A stretch of DNA of 64,000 bases from Kutzneria sp. CA-103260 (GTDB lineage: Bacteria > Actinomycetota > Actinomycetes > Mycobacteriales > Pseudonocardiaceae): assembly GCF_018263855.1 (NCBI RefSeq), contig NZ_CP073318.1, forward strand, positions 4,030,001 through 4,094,000, read 5' to 3'. Position 1 is the stretch's first letter, and every line of letters starts with the position of its first letter. The notes below the pieces were generated by a model. The model was not told the DNA's origin. It ran no database searches and saw only the letters and a list, made by a program, of their open reading frames with translations. Shown here piece by piece: positions 1-8,886 of this stretch. The position numbers were made by a program, and so were the translations under genes.

Positions 1-9
1 CCCGCTCCG

Positions 10-837
10 GTGAACGCACTGGTGTTGGGCGGCGGCGGGCCGGTCGGCGTGGCTTGGACTTCAGCCCTGCTGCACGGACTGGTCTCCGCCGGGCTGCCGC
101 TGGACCAGGCCGACGTCGTGCTGGGCACCTCGGCCGGATCGGTGGCCGGCGCCTGGCTGACCATGACCCCCGACGGCCTGCCGGAGCTGCCCGGCCGCAT
201 GGTCGACCGGGCCAGGTGGCATGCCGCCAACGCCAAGTCCGGTTACGGCGACAAGAACCTGCTGCGACGAGCCATGGCGCAGTCCACATCGGACACTGAG
301 TCCGCACGGAGCATCGGACAGGCGGCTGTCGCGGCGATCCCGCCGATCTCCAGTGACCAGGCCGAAGAGCTCTGGAAGGCGACCCTGCCCGAGGGCCCAT
401 GGTCGCCCCGGCTCCGGATCGCCGCCGTGAACGCCGAGACCGGACAGGCCCGAGCCTGGTCGGCGGCGGACGGCGTCTCGCTGGCCGTCGCAGTGTCGTG
501 TTCGACGGCAGCGCCCGGCGTGGCACCGCCGGTGACCGTGGCCGGCTCGGTCTGGGTCGACGGCGGCGTGCGCTCCGGCACCAACGCCGATCTACTGGTC
601 GACCTCGGTGGCAGTGGACGGGTGCTCGTGTTGGCCCCGGTGCCCAACGACAATCACGCTCGCGAGGCCGACATTCTCGCCGCGCACGGGTTCCAGGTCC
701 GCGTCATCACCGCGACGCCGTTCTACCAGGCCGTCAGCGACCTGCTCGATCCTCAGTTCGTCGACGTCGCGGTGGCCGCTGGCGCGAGCCAGGCCGGAGA
801 CATCGCCGAAGATCTCACCGCCTGGTGGCGCGGCTGA
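10..837 (+). CDS. Patatin-like phospholipase family protein
   Basis: Predicted patatin-fold serine lipid acyl hydrolase with a Ser-Asp dyad. Visible in the 275-residue product are the glycine-rich oxyanion loop GGGGPVG (residues 7-13), the nucleophile elbow GTSAG with Ser41, and VDGG with Asp184, the family's catalytic aspartate. There is no signal peptide or membrane segment, so it is probably cytoplasmic. The GTG at 10 is the first start available in the window. The frame is open back to base 1, so the true start could lie just outside. The next gene begins 16 bases after its stop, so they may be cotranscribed. The substrate (phospholipid or other ester) cannot be told from sequence. Confidence 0.85.
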   Translation: MNALVLGGGGPVGVAWTSALLHGLVSAGLPLDQADVVLGTSAGSVAGAWLTMTPDGLPELPGRMVDRARWHAANAKSGYGDKNLLRRAMAQSTSDTESARSIGQAAVAAIPPISSDQAEELWKATLPEGPWSPRLRIAAVNAETGQARAWSAADGVSLAVAVSCSTAAPGVAPPVTVAGSVWVDGGVRSGTNADLLVDLGGSGRVLVLAPVPNDNHAREADILAAHGFQVRVITATPFYQAVSDLLDPQFVDVAVAAGASQAGDIAEDLTAWWRG

Positions 838-853
838 GCGCTACCGTGGACCG

Positions 854-1999
854 GTGGCTACGCACAGCGGACGGCACTTTCTGCAGATCCCCGGCCCGAC
901 GAACGTGCCAGACCAGGTGTTGCGGGCGATCTCGGCCCCGACAATCGACCACCGCGGCCCGGAGTTCGCGGCGTTCACACTTGACCTCCTGACCGCGCTG
1001 CGACCGGTTTTCGGCACCGCCGGGCCGGTCGTCGTCTACCCCGCGTCGGGCACCGGCGCGTGGGAAGCGGCCCTGGTCAACACCCTCAGCCCCGAAGACC
1101 GGGTGTTGTGCTTCGAGACGGGGCATTTCGCCGCTTTGTGGCGGAAGATGGCCGAGAGCCTGGGCCTGCGGATCGACTTCGTGCCCGGCGACTGGCGGCA
1201 CGGCGTCGATCCGACTCAGATGGCCGAGCACCTGCGGCCCGACACGGCGGCGGTGTGCGTGGTGCACAACGAGACCTCCACCGGCGTGGCCAGCCGCATC
1301 CCGGAGATCCGGCAGGCGCTCGACCAGGCCGGGCATCCCGCGCTGCTACTTGTGGACGCAGTGTCCTCATTGGGATCGGTGGACTTCCGCCATGACGAGT
1401 GGGGCATCGATGTCACCATCGCCGCGTCACAGAAGGGCTTGATGCTGCCGCCCGGTCTCGGCTTCACCGCGGTCAGCGCGAAGGCGTTGGCCGCCAACCG
1501 ATCCGCCGGCCTGCCGCGGTCGTTCTGGGACTGGCAGCCGATCCTCGACGCCAACGAGGGCGGCTCCTTCCCGTACACACCGGCCACCAATCTCCTCTAC
1601 GGCCTGCGGGAATCGTTGCGGATGCTGGACGAGGAAGGGCTGCCGAACGTCTGGGAACGCCATCGCCGGCACGCCCTCGCCACCCGGACGGCGGTGCACG
1701 CCTGGGGCCTGGGCATCCAGTGCGCCGACGACCGGGAACACTCGGCCACCGTGACCGCGGTCGTGCTGCCGGAGGCCGACAAGGTGCGGGAACTCATCCT
1801 GCGGGAGTTCGACATGTCCCTGGGCGTGGGCCTCGGCCGGCTGGCCGGCCAGGTCTTCCGCATCGAGCATCTCGGGCACTTCAACGATCTCAGCCTCGCC
1901 GGCACGCTCTCCGGTGTCCAAATGGGACTCCGGCTCTGCGGTGTGCCCATCGACCCGGCCGGCGTCGCCGCGGCGCTGGAGGTGCTCGGTGGGCGGTGA
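854..1999 (+). CDS. Class V aminotransferase, serine-glyoxylate type
   Basis: PLP-dependent fold-type I class V aminotransferase of the serine/alanine-glyoxylate group (381 residues). The N-terminus has the family signature IPGPTNVP, which positions substrate. Lys194 in ASQKGL is the expected Schiff-base lysine, and DAVSSLG precedes it as in this family. GTG 854 is chosen because it gives exactly the family N-terminus; the frame is open further upstream but that stretch overlaps the patatin gene. It overlaps the following FAD-linked dehydrogenase gene by 11 bases, so the two are translationally coupled. Expected role: transamination of glyoxylate to glycine with serine or alanine as donor. 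Exact donor is inferred. Confidence 0.88.
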   Translation: MATHSGRHFLQIPGPTNVPDQVLRAISAPTIDHRGPEFAAFTLDLLTALRPVFGTAGPVVVYPASGTGAWEAALVNTLSPEDRVLCFETGHFAALWRKMAESLGLRIDFVPGDWRHGVDPTQMAEHLRPDTAAVCVVHNETSTGVASRIPEIRQALDQAGHPALLLVDAVSSLGSVDFRHDEWGIDVTIAASQKGLMLPPGLGFTAVSAKALAANRSAGLPRSFWDWQPILDANEGGSFPYTPATNLLYGLRESLRMLDEEGLPNVWERHRRHALATRTAVHAWGLGIQCADDREHSATVTAVVLPEADKVRELILREFDMSLGVGLGRLAGQVFRIEHLGHFNDLSLAGTLSGVQMGLRLCGVPIDPAGVAAALEVLGGR

Positions 2000-4703
2000 C
2001 CTCGACGCCCGGTTCGACGACTACACCCGACACCTGTTCTCCCGTGACGCCAGCATGTACGCGATCGAGCCGAAGGGAGTCGTCTTCCCGCGCTCGGCCG
2101 ACGACGTCGTCACGGTTCTCCGGCGCGGGGAGACGATCGTGCCGCGCGGCGCGGGCACCAGCCTCGCCGGCCAGACCACCGGATCCGGCCTCGTGCTGGA
2201 CTTCTCCCGGCACATGAACCGGATCCTGGCCATCGACCCGGAGGCCCGGACCGCGCTGGTGGAGCCGGGGGTCGTGCAGGACCAGCTCAACGCGGCGGCC
2301 GCCGGGCACGGCCTGATGTTCGGGCCGGACACCTCGACCAGCAACCGCGCCACCATCGGCGGCATGATCGGCAACAACTCCGCCGGCAGCGGCTCGATCC
2401 GCTACGGCATGACCATCGACCACGTCCGCGAGCTGGACGTCGTGCTCGCGGACGGCGTAGGCGCGCATTTCGGCCCCGACACGGAGTTTCCGGGCCTGCG
2501 GGAGATCGTGCGGGACAACGCGCGGGCGATCGCCGGGGACTATCCGGCGTTCTGGCGGCGGGCCGGCGGCTACCGGCTGGACCGGCTCACCCCGGACGGC
2601 CCGATGGACCTGGCCAAGTTCGTCGTCGGCTCCGAGGGCACGCTGGTGGTGGTCACCCGGGCCCTGGTCGACCTGGTGCCCAAGCCCCGGTTCACGGTCA
2701 TCGCCGTCGGCCACTTCACCTCGGTGCAAGCCGCCATCGAAGCCACCCAGGACGCGCTGGCCGGCGATCCGTCCGGCGTCGAGCTGATGGACCGCACGAT
2801 CCTGGACCTGTCCCGGCAGAAGATCGAGTACGCCGCGCTGGGCGACATCCTGGTCGGCGATCCCGAGGCGCTGCTGTTCGTCAGCTTCACCGGCGACGAC
2901 CGGGACGAGCTCGTGGCCCGCCTCGACCAGCTGGCGAAGTCGTGGCAGGCCAACGGACACGGCTACCACACGCTGCGCGCGGAGACGCCCGCGCAGCAGT
3001 CGGCGCTGCTCAAGGTGCGCAAGTCCAGCCTCGGCCTGCTGATGGCGGCCAGCGTCGGATCCCACCGGCCGCTGGCGTTTGTGGAGGACACGGCGGTGGA
3101 TCCGACGCACCTGGCCGCGTACACCCTGCGGTTCAAGGAAATCCTCGACCGAAACGGCATGAACGCCGGCTTCTACGGGCACTGTTCGGTCGGCTGCCTG
3201 CACATCCGGCCGTTCGTCGACCTCACCGACCCGGCGCAGGTGCGGCGGATGCGCGCGGTGGCCGGGGAGGTCAAGGACCTGGTCGCGGAGTACGGCGGCG
3301 CCAACTCCAGCGAGCACGGCGACGGCCTGGCCCGCAGCGAGTTCAACCGGGAGGTCTTCGGCGACCGCCTGTACGAGGCGATGCGACAGGTCAAGGGATT
3401 GTTCGACCCGTCAGGTCGGCTCAACCCGGGCAAGATCGTCGACTCGCCGTTGATGACCGAGCACCTGCGTGATCCCGCACTGCCGGCGGCTGTCGAGTTC
3501 CGCACCCGGCTGGACTTCGAAGTCGTCGGCGGCATGCGCGGCGCGGCCGACCGCTGCATGAACATCGGCCTGTGCCGCAAGCGTGGCAGCGGCACCATGT
3601 GCCCGTCGTACATGGCCACGCTCGACGAGGAGGACTCCACCCGCGGCCGGGCCAACGCGCTCGTGAAGGCACTGTCCACACCGGACCCGGCTCGCTCACT
3701 CGGAGATGAGCGGCTGCACGAAATCCTCGACCTCTGTCTGATGTGCAAGGCGTGCAAGAGTGAATGCCCGCTCGGCGTGGACATGGCGACGCTCAAGAGC
3801 GAGGCGTTGTCCCATTACCACGACCGGCACGGCATTCCCTTGCGCACCAGGCTGTTCGGCGCTATCCGCACGCTGAACCGCCTCGGCTCCGCCACCGCGC
3901 CGTTGTCCAATCTCGGCGGTTTTCTCCGCCCACTGCTGGGAATCACCACCAAGCGGCCGCTCCCCCGGTTCCGCCGCCGCACCCTCCGGTCGTGGTTCCG
4001 CTGGCACACCCGTGGTTCCGGGACGCGGCCGGTCACGTTCCTGGCCGACTCGTTCACCAGCTTCACCGACCCCGATGTCGGCCAGGCGTCGATCGAACTC
4101 CTGGAACTGGCCGGGTATCGAGTCAGGCTGACCGGCGAGCAGTGCTGCGGGCGGGCCGCATTGTCCAAAGGCCTGGTCGGCCGCGCCGGCCGGCAGCTGC
4201 GCGCCCTTCTGGACACCGTCGGCCCCGACACGCCGATCACCGGCTGCGAGCCGTCGTGCCTGATGATGCTGCACGAGCAACCCGAACTGGTCAGCAGGGT
4301 CCGGCTGATCGAGGACCTGTTGCTGGAAGCCATCGACGACGGCCGGCTCACCCTGCGGGCTTTGCCCGGCAAAAAGATCCTGCTACACGGGCACTGCCAC
4401 CAGAAGGCCGAAGTCGGCACCCGCGCCACTGTTGAACTGCTGCGCCGCATCCCGGGCGTGACCGTCGAGGAGCTGGACGCCGGCTGCTGCGGCATGGCCG
4501 GCTCCTTCGGCTTCGAGGCCGAGCACTACGACCTGTCCATGAAGATCGGCGAAGACCGCCTGTTCCCGGCGGTCCGCGCCGCCGACGCCGGCACCTTCAT
4601 CGCCGCGACCGGCGTCTCCTGCCGACAGCAGATCGTCCATGGCACCGGGCGGACGGCCTTGCACCCCGTGCTTCTCGTGCTCGACGCCGTGAAACGCCTA
4701 TGA
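1989..4703 (+). CDS. FAD-linked 2-hydroxyacid dehydrogenase with Fe-S and CCG domains
   Basis: A 904-residue single-chain oxidoreductase of the GlcD/D-lactate dehydrogenase plus GlpC layout (YdiJ-like). Residues 1-230 form a PCMH-type FAD-binding domain (PRGAGTSLAG pyrophosphate loop); about 230-490 is an FAD-oxidase C domain. Two 4Fe-4S motifs follow (Cys523, Cys529, Cys538; then CLMCKACKSECP from Cys583). The C-terminal third carries two cysteine-rich signatures, EQCCGRA and AGCCGMAG. Such enzymes oxidise D-2-hydroxyacids (lactate, glycolate, 2-hydroxyglutarate) and pass electrons to the respiratory chain. GTG 1989 overlaps the aminotransferase stop, and the pairing suggests glycolate to glyoxylate to glycine. 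That substrate assignment is inference from context. Confidence 0.87.
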   Translation: MGGDLDARFDDYTRHLFSRDASMYAIEPKGVVFPRSADDVVTVLRRGETIVPRGAGTSLAGQTTGSGLVLDFSRHMNRILAIDPEARTALVEPGVVQDQLNAAAAGHGLMFGPDTSTSNRATIGGMIGNNSAGSGSIRYGMTIDHVRELDVVLADGVGAHFGPDTEFPGLREIVRDNARAIAGDYPAFWRRAGGYRLDRLTPDGPMDLAKFVVGSEGTLVVVTRALVDLVPKPRFTVIAVGHFTSVQAAIEATQDALAGDPSGVELMDRTILDLSRQKIEYAALGDILVGDPEALLFVSFTGDDRDELVARLDQLAKSWQANGHGYHTLRAETPAQQSALLKVRKSSLGLLMAASVGSHRPLAFVEDTAVDPTHLAAYTLRFKEILDRNGMNAGFYGHCSVGCLHIRPFVDLTDPAQVRRMRAVAGEVKDLVAEYGGANSSEHGDGLARSEFNREVFGDRLYEAMRQVKGLFDPSGRLNPGKIVDSPLMTEHLRDPALPAAVEFRTRLDFEVVGGMRGAADRCMNIGLCRKRGSGTMCPSYMATLDEEDSTRGRANALVKALSTPDPARSLGDERLHEILDLCLMCKACKSECPLGVDMATLKSEALSHYHDRHGIPLRTRLFGAIRTLNRLGSATAPLSNLGGFLRPLLGITTKRPLPRFRRRTLRSWFRWHTRGSGTRPVTFLADSFTSFTDPDVGQASIELLELAGYRVRLTGEQCCGRAALSKGLVGRAGRQLRALLDTVGPDTPITGCEPSCLMMLHEQPELVSRVRLIEDLLLEAIDDGRLTLRALPGKKILLHGHCHQKAEVGTRATVELLRRIPGVTVEELDAGCCGMAGSFGFEAEHYDLSMKIGEDRLFPAVRAADAGTFIAATGVSCRQQIVHGTGRTALHPVLLVLDAVKRL

Positions 4704-4753
4704 CGTCCAACACTGGCCGAAACCCAGCGACACCACATCGATCCGGTCGGCGC

Positions 4754-5317
4754 TCAGCTCGGATCCACGATCAGGCCTTTGTTGTTGCCGATCCGGGCCA
4801 GCACGGCACTCGTGAGCCGTACGTCCCGGCCCGGCTGCCCGACGGCCGAGGAGCAGTCGTGCAGCACGAACTCGTCGGCCGCGGGGAGATAGTCGTGCAG
4901 CAGGAGCAGATGACCGCCCCGCAGCCGCTGGTCGAACCTGGCCAGGTCGACCGAGAAGAGCACAAAACCCGACTCGGCGACCACGCTCCTGGCCTGTGCG
5001 ACGTCCACCCCGGGGGCCACCCGCGATGGAATGCCCAGGTCGTTCCCGAGCGCCGCGAGCGGATGGTGGAAGACACCCTCGATCGTGTCGTCGGCGTTGA
5101 CCCGAAACCCGCCACGGTCGACACACATGACGGTCAGCTCGTGGAGCGAGAGATCCGTGGTCCGGCCGAGCGTGTCGCCGACCATCTTGAGACAGCAGAT
5201 CCCGCAGACATGGGGCGCCCAGCGTTCATACGTTTCCTCGTCGGCGCCGAAACACCGCCACGGCTCCGCGACGTCCGGCTGCCTCTTGGGAACATACGCG
5301 ACCGGTTCTGCCCGCAT
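4754..5317 (-). CDS. C39-like cysteine-peptidase-fold protein, function unknown
   Basis: 187-residue protein resembling the stand-alone peptidase C39-like (papain-fold) family. HVCGICCLKM has Cys38 in the place of the nucleophile. GGHLLLLHDY and FVLHDCS, late in the chain, could supply the His and Asp. There is no signal peptide and no fused ABC transporter, so it is not a bacteriocin exporter protease. ATG at 5317 is the start. It lies alone between a convergent dehydrogenase gene and the cyclophilin gene, which gives no functional hint. It could equally be a BtrH-like acyltransfer protein of the same fold. Catalytic activity is untested. Confidence 0.6.
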   Translation of the reverse strand: MRAEPVAYVPKRQPDVAEPWRCFGADEETYERWAPHVCGICCLKMVGDTLGRTTDLSLHELTVMCVDRGGFRVNADDTIEGVFHHPLAALGNDLGIPSRVAPGVDVAQARSVVAESGFVLFSVDLARFDQRLRGGHLLLLHDYLPAADEFVLHDCSSAVGQPGRDVRLTSAVLARIGNNKGLIVDPS

Positions 5318-5375
5318 GACTTCTCACCCGCCGTAGCCGGCCGTGCAGGCACCCGCCCGCACGGCCTGACCGGTC

Positions 5376-5876
5376 TCAGCCGACGATCTCGGCCTTGCTG
5401 ATGACCACGTCGTCCTTCGGCACGTCCTGGTGGCCGGCCTTGGAGCCGGTGCTCACGCCCTCGATGCCGTCGACGACCTCGCGGCCCTCGACCACCTCGC
5501 CGAAGACCGTGTAGCCCCAGCCCTGGGCGGTCTTGCCGCTGTGGTTGAGGAAGTCGTTGTCGCTGCTGTTGACGAAGAACTGCGCCGTCGCCGAGTGCGG
5601 GTCCGAGGTCCGGGCCATCGCGACGGTGTACTTGGTGTTCTTCAGCCCGTTGTCGGCCTCGTTCTGCACGGGCGCGTTGGTCGGCTTCTGGCGCATGCCC
5701 GGCTCGAACCCGCCGCCCTGGATCATGAAGCCCCGGATCACCCGGTGGAAGACGGTGCCGTCGTAGTGGCCGTCCTTGACGTACTGCTCGAAGTTCGCGA
5801 CCGTCTTCGGGGCCTTGTCGGCGTCCAGCTGCAGCACGAAGTCGCCGTGGTTGGTGGAGAACTTGACCTTGGACAT
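5376..5876 (-). CDS. ppiB: Cyclophilin-type peptidyl-prolyl cis-trans isomerase
   Basis: 166-residue single-domain cyclophilin, the usual length for a cytoplasmic bacterial PpiB. It catalyses cis-trans isomerisation of X-Pro bonds. The catalytic arginine is Arg45 in VFHRVIRGFMIQGG, and ATAQFFVN and the Trp in QGWGYTVFGEVV match the active-site walls. No signal peptide. ATG 5876 follows an AGACC/GAGG-like Shine-Dalgarno region. It is divergent from ligA across about 105 bases. Confidence 0.96.
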   Translation of the reverse strand: MSKVKFSTNHGDFVLQLDADKAPKTVANFEQYVKDGHYDGTVFHRVIRGFMIQGGGFEPGMRQKPTNAPVQNEADNGLKNTKYTVAMARTSDPHSATAQFFVNSSDNDFLNHSGKTAQGWGYTVFGEVVEGREVVDGIEGVSTGSKAGHQDVPKDDVVISKAEIVG

Positions 5877-5981
5877 GGAGACCTCTCGGTGTGGCTGGCA
5901 CTGTCGGTGGCCGAGCGTAGCGCACCGTCGCCGGGAGTACGCGCAGGTCGATTGTCAGGGTGAGCCGGTAGCGTCAGCGCC

Positions 5982-7967
5982 GTGAACACCGGGGACCGCA
6001 TCCAAGAGCTCGCTGACCAGATCGTGGCGCTGCGTGACGCCTACTACCGGGGCGCGCCGCTGGTGGCCGACGCCGAGTACGACACGGTCGAGGACGAGCT
6101 GCGGACCCTGATCGGGCAGCACCCGGAGCTGGCGCCCGACCCGAACCCGCTGGAGCAGGTGGGCGCGCCGGCGGTGCTGCACGCGCCGGTCCGGCACTCG
6201 CGGCCGATGCTGTCGCTGGAGAAGGCGACCAAGCCCGACCAGGTGGCGGCGTTCTTCGAGCGGTTCCCCGGGCAGCCGATGGCGGTCATGCCCAAGCTGG
6301 ACGGCCTGTCGCTGGCCGTGGTCTACGAGGACGGGCGGCTGGTGCGGGCGGTCACCCGCGGTGACGGCACCACCGGTGACGACGTGACGATGCTGGTCCG
6401 GGCGCTGGTCGACGGCGTGCCGGAGCGCATCGACGCCCCGGGCCGGGTGGAGGTGCGGGGCGAGGCGGTGATGCTGCGCTCCACCTTCGCCGCCTACAAC
6501 GCCGCGCACCCGGACAAGCCGCTGATCAACCCGCGGGGCGCGGCCGCCGGCACGCTGCGGGCCAAGGACCCGGCGACGGTGGCCGAGCGGCGGCTCCGGC
6601 TGTTCGCCTTCGACCTCTACACCGACGCCGCCTCGGCCGATCTGGAGCAGGCCCTGCAGGCCCTGGGCCTGGAGGCCGCCGACATGCGGCTGTGCGCCGA
6701 CGCCGAGCAGGCCCAGGCGGTGATCGCCGAGATCGAACGCAGCCGCAACGACCGCGACTACGACCTGGACGGCGCGGTGCTGCGGCTGGCCAACCGGGAC
6801 GCCTACGCGGCGGCGGGAGCCCGCTCCAACTCGCCGCGTGGGGCGCTGGCCTACAAGTTCGCCGCCGAGGAGAAGACCACGGTGCTGGCTGACGTCGTGT
6901 GGGACGTCGGCAAGACCGGCAAGATCGCCCCGGTGGCGTGGCTGGAGCCGGTGTTCGTCGGCGGCACCACGGTCACCCGGGCCACCCTGGCCAACCAGGA
7001 AGTCATCAAGGCCAGGGGAATCCGCATCGGCGACACGGTGCTGGTGCGCCGGGCCGGCGACGTGATCCCGTTCGTCGCCGGCGTGCTCGACGAGTCCCAG
7101 CGCACCGGCGCGGAGCGGGAGATCGTGCCGCCCACCGCGTGCCCGTCCTGCCAGGCGCCGCTGACCGAGCAGGGCAACAGCCGGGAACTGTTCTGCACCA
7201 ACGTCTCCTGCCCGGCCCAGACGGTGCGCCGGCTGATCCACTGGGCCTCCCGCGCGGCCGCCGACATCGAGGCCGTCGGTCCGGTGTGGATCGAGCGCCT
7301 GGCCGAGTCCGGCGACCTGGAGAACCCGTCCGACTTCTACGCCCTGACCAAGGACCGGCTGCTGGAGTTCGACCGCATCGGCGAGACCTCGGCGACCCGC
7401 ATGATCGAGTCCATCGCCGCCAGCCGCCAGGTCGGCCTGCGCCGGGCCCTGATCGGGCTGGCCATTCCCATGGCGTCGGAGGGCACCGCCACCCGCCTGT
7501 GCCGGGCCGGCTTCGGCTCGCTGGAGGACGTCGCCGACGCCGGCGAGGAACGGCTGGTCGAGGTGGAGGACATCGGGCCTCGGGTCGCTGCCTCCCTGAT
7601 CGAGCACCTCACCCGGCTTCGCGTCGAACTCCGGCGGCTGCGGGCTTACGGCGTCTCGTTGGACGTGCGCGAGGAGGATCTGCCCCCGGTGGTCGCCGCC
7701 GGCGCGCCACTGGCCGGTCAGACCGTCGTCGTCACCGGCGCGATCAGCGATCCCCGCTCCGGTGAGAAGGTCCCCCGCCCCGCTTTCCAGCGTCTGTGCG
7801 AGAAGGCCGGCGCCACCATCGCCTCGTCGGTCTCCGCCAACACCGACCTGCTCATCACCGGCGCCGACGTCGGCGCCAGCAAGCTGGCCAAGGCCGAGAA
7901 GCTGGAGGTGCGAACCGCCGACCAGGCCGAGGTCTGGCAGCAGCTCATCGAGGCCGGCATCGCCTGA
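5982..7967 (+). CDS. ligA: NAD-dependent DNA ligase LigA
   Basis: 661-residue NAD+-dependent DNA ligase. Domains in order: Ia (DAYYRG..DAEYD, contacts NMN), adenylation domain with Lys105 in the KLDGLSLA motif that takes AMP, OB fold, Cys4 zinc finger (CPSCQAP...FCTNVSC), helix-hairpin-helix array and a C-terminal BRCT domain (QTVVVTGAIS onward). It seals nicks in replication and repair. GTG 5982 gives the expected N-terminus. Its length is slightly short of many actinobacterial LigA proteins, so it could be a second copy in the genome. That cannot be settled from this window. Convergent with the next gene, with a 3-base gap between stop codons. Confidence 0.95.
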   Translation: MNTGDRIQELADQIVALRDAYYRGAPLVADAEYDTVEDELRTLIGQHPELAPDPNPLEQVGAPAVLHAPVRHSRPMLSLEKATKPDQVAAFFERFPGQPMAVMPKLDGLSLAVVYEDGRLVRAVTRGDGTTGDDVTMLVRALVDGVPERIDAPGRVEVRGEAVMLRSTFAAYNAAHPDKPLINPRGAAAGTLRAKDPATVAERRLRLFAFDLYTDAASADLEQALQALGLEAADMRLCADAEQAQAVIAEIERSRNDRDYDLDGAVLRLANRDAYAAAGARSNSPRGALAYKFAAEEKTTVLADVVWDVGKTGKIAPVAWLEPVFVGGTTVTRATLANQEVIKARGIRIGDTVLVRRAGDVIPFVAGVLDESQRTGAEREIVPPTACPSCQAPLTEQGNSRELFCTNVSCPAQTVRRLIHWASRAAADIEAVGPVWIERLAESGDLENPSDFYALTKDRLLEFDRIGETSATRMIESIAASRQVGLRRALIGLAIPMASEGTATRLCRAGFGSLEDVADAGEERLVEVEDIGPRVAASLIEHLTRLRVELRRLRAYGVSLDVREEDLPPVVAAGAPLAGQTVVVTGAISDPRSGEKVPRPAFQRLCEKAGATIASSVSANTDLLITGADVGASKLAKAEKLEVRTADQAEVWQQLIEAGIA

Positions 7968-7989
7968 CCACTATTCGGCGAGGATGCCG
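7955..7989. terminator. Bidirectional hairpin spanning the ligA and kinase stop codons
   Basis: CGGCATCGCC pairs with GGC..GATGCCG across a 12-base loop that contains both convergent stop codons, with a three-base bulge on one side. No T tract is present, which is common for high-GC terminators. Role inferred from position. Confidence 0.4.
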
Positions 7990-8876
7990 TCGAGGACGCC
8001 GCGCGCGGTCGTGGCCTCCTCGTCGGCTCGGCCCACGGTCTGCGCGCAGGTGACCAGCGTTTTCCACAGCGCCCAGCCGCGCCCGCGCGCCCATGTCGCC
8101 TCGTCGACGGACAGTCGCTCGCGGAACGCCTGCCGGCCGCCGTCGGTGAGCAGCGTCCAGGCGATGGCCAGGTCGCAGGACGGATCGCCGACGCCACAGG
8201 TCCCGAAGTCGATGACCGCCGCCAACTTCCCGCCGTCGAGCAGGAGGTTTCCCGGCGCGACATCACCGTGGAACCAGACGTCCACTCCGTCCCAGGGGGC
8301 GTCCAGCGCGGTCTTCCATAGCTCACGGGCCAGATCGACGTCGATATGGCCGTCCAGTGTCGTGAGTGCGCGCTGGGCGATGCCGTCGTAGGTGCGCAGG
8401 GTGGCTCCCCGGAACCAGTTGTGCTTGCCCGGCTGCGGGCCGTCAGCGGCGTCGATCCTCTGCAGGGCGGCCAGGAACTCAGCCAGATCGAGAGCGAACC
8501 GGACGGGGTCGGAGATGTGGTCGGCCCTCGCCGGTTCGCCTTGCATCCAGTGGTAGATCGACCACGAGAACGGATAGTCCGCGCCGGGACTCCCCTTCGC
8601 CACCGGGACCGGGATCGGGAGCGGCAGTCGGGGCGCGAGCACCGGCAGCCACCGTTGTTCCTTGTCGACCGCCAGGGCGTACTCGGCCGCGCTCGGCAGC
8701 CGCACCAGCATCGTGTCGCCGAGGTGGAAAGTGACGTTGTCCCAACCACTCTTGGCCACCGGCCGAACCGGGAGACCGGCCCACCGGGGGAACTGGTCGT
8801 TGATCAACCGCCGCACTTGCGCCGTGTCCACAGTGATGCGCTGGGGCGCGGGACCGAGATCCGGTGTGCTGGTCAA
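7971..8876 (-). CDS. Aminoglycoside phosphotransferase (APH) family kinase
   Basis: Protein-kinase-like-fold small-molecule kinase of the APH/choline-kinase family, about 301 residues. The catalytic loop WFHGDVAPGNLLL contains the catalytic Asp. IDFGTCGVGDPSCDLA contains the Mg-binding Asp. The frame is open to 8930, but that would overlap the CGNR gene. TTG at 8876 has GAGGA seven bases upstream and removes the overlap, so it is chosen. Chromosomal members usually phosphorylate unknown metabolites, and nothing here shows antibiotic resistance. Probably cotranscribed with the CGNR regulator just upstream. Confidence 0.82.
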   Translation of the reverse strand: MTSTPDLGPAPQRITVDTAQVRRLINDQFPRWAGLPVRPVAKSGWDNVTFHLGDTMLVRLPSAAEYALAVDKEQRWLPVLAPRLPLPIPVPVAKGSPGADYPFSWSIYHWMQGEPARADHISDPVRFALDLAEFLAALQRIDAADGPQPGKHNWFRGATLRTYDGIAQRALTTLDGHIDVDLARELWKTALDAPWDGVDVWFHGDVAPGNLLLDGGKLAAVIDFGTCGVGDPSCDLAIAWTLLTDGGRQAFRERLSVDEATWARGRGWALWKTLVTCAQTVGRADEEATTARGVLDGILAE

Positions 8877-8886
8877 AGCGGCGTCC

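Noticed and set aside
7971..8876. Aminoglycoside resistance gene linked to an antibiotic cluster
   Set aside because: Only the generic APH kinase motifs are present, and the gene is 24 kb from the biosynthetic operon.
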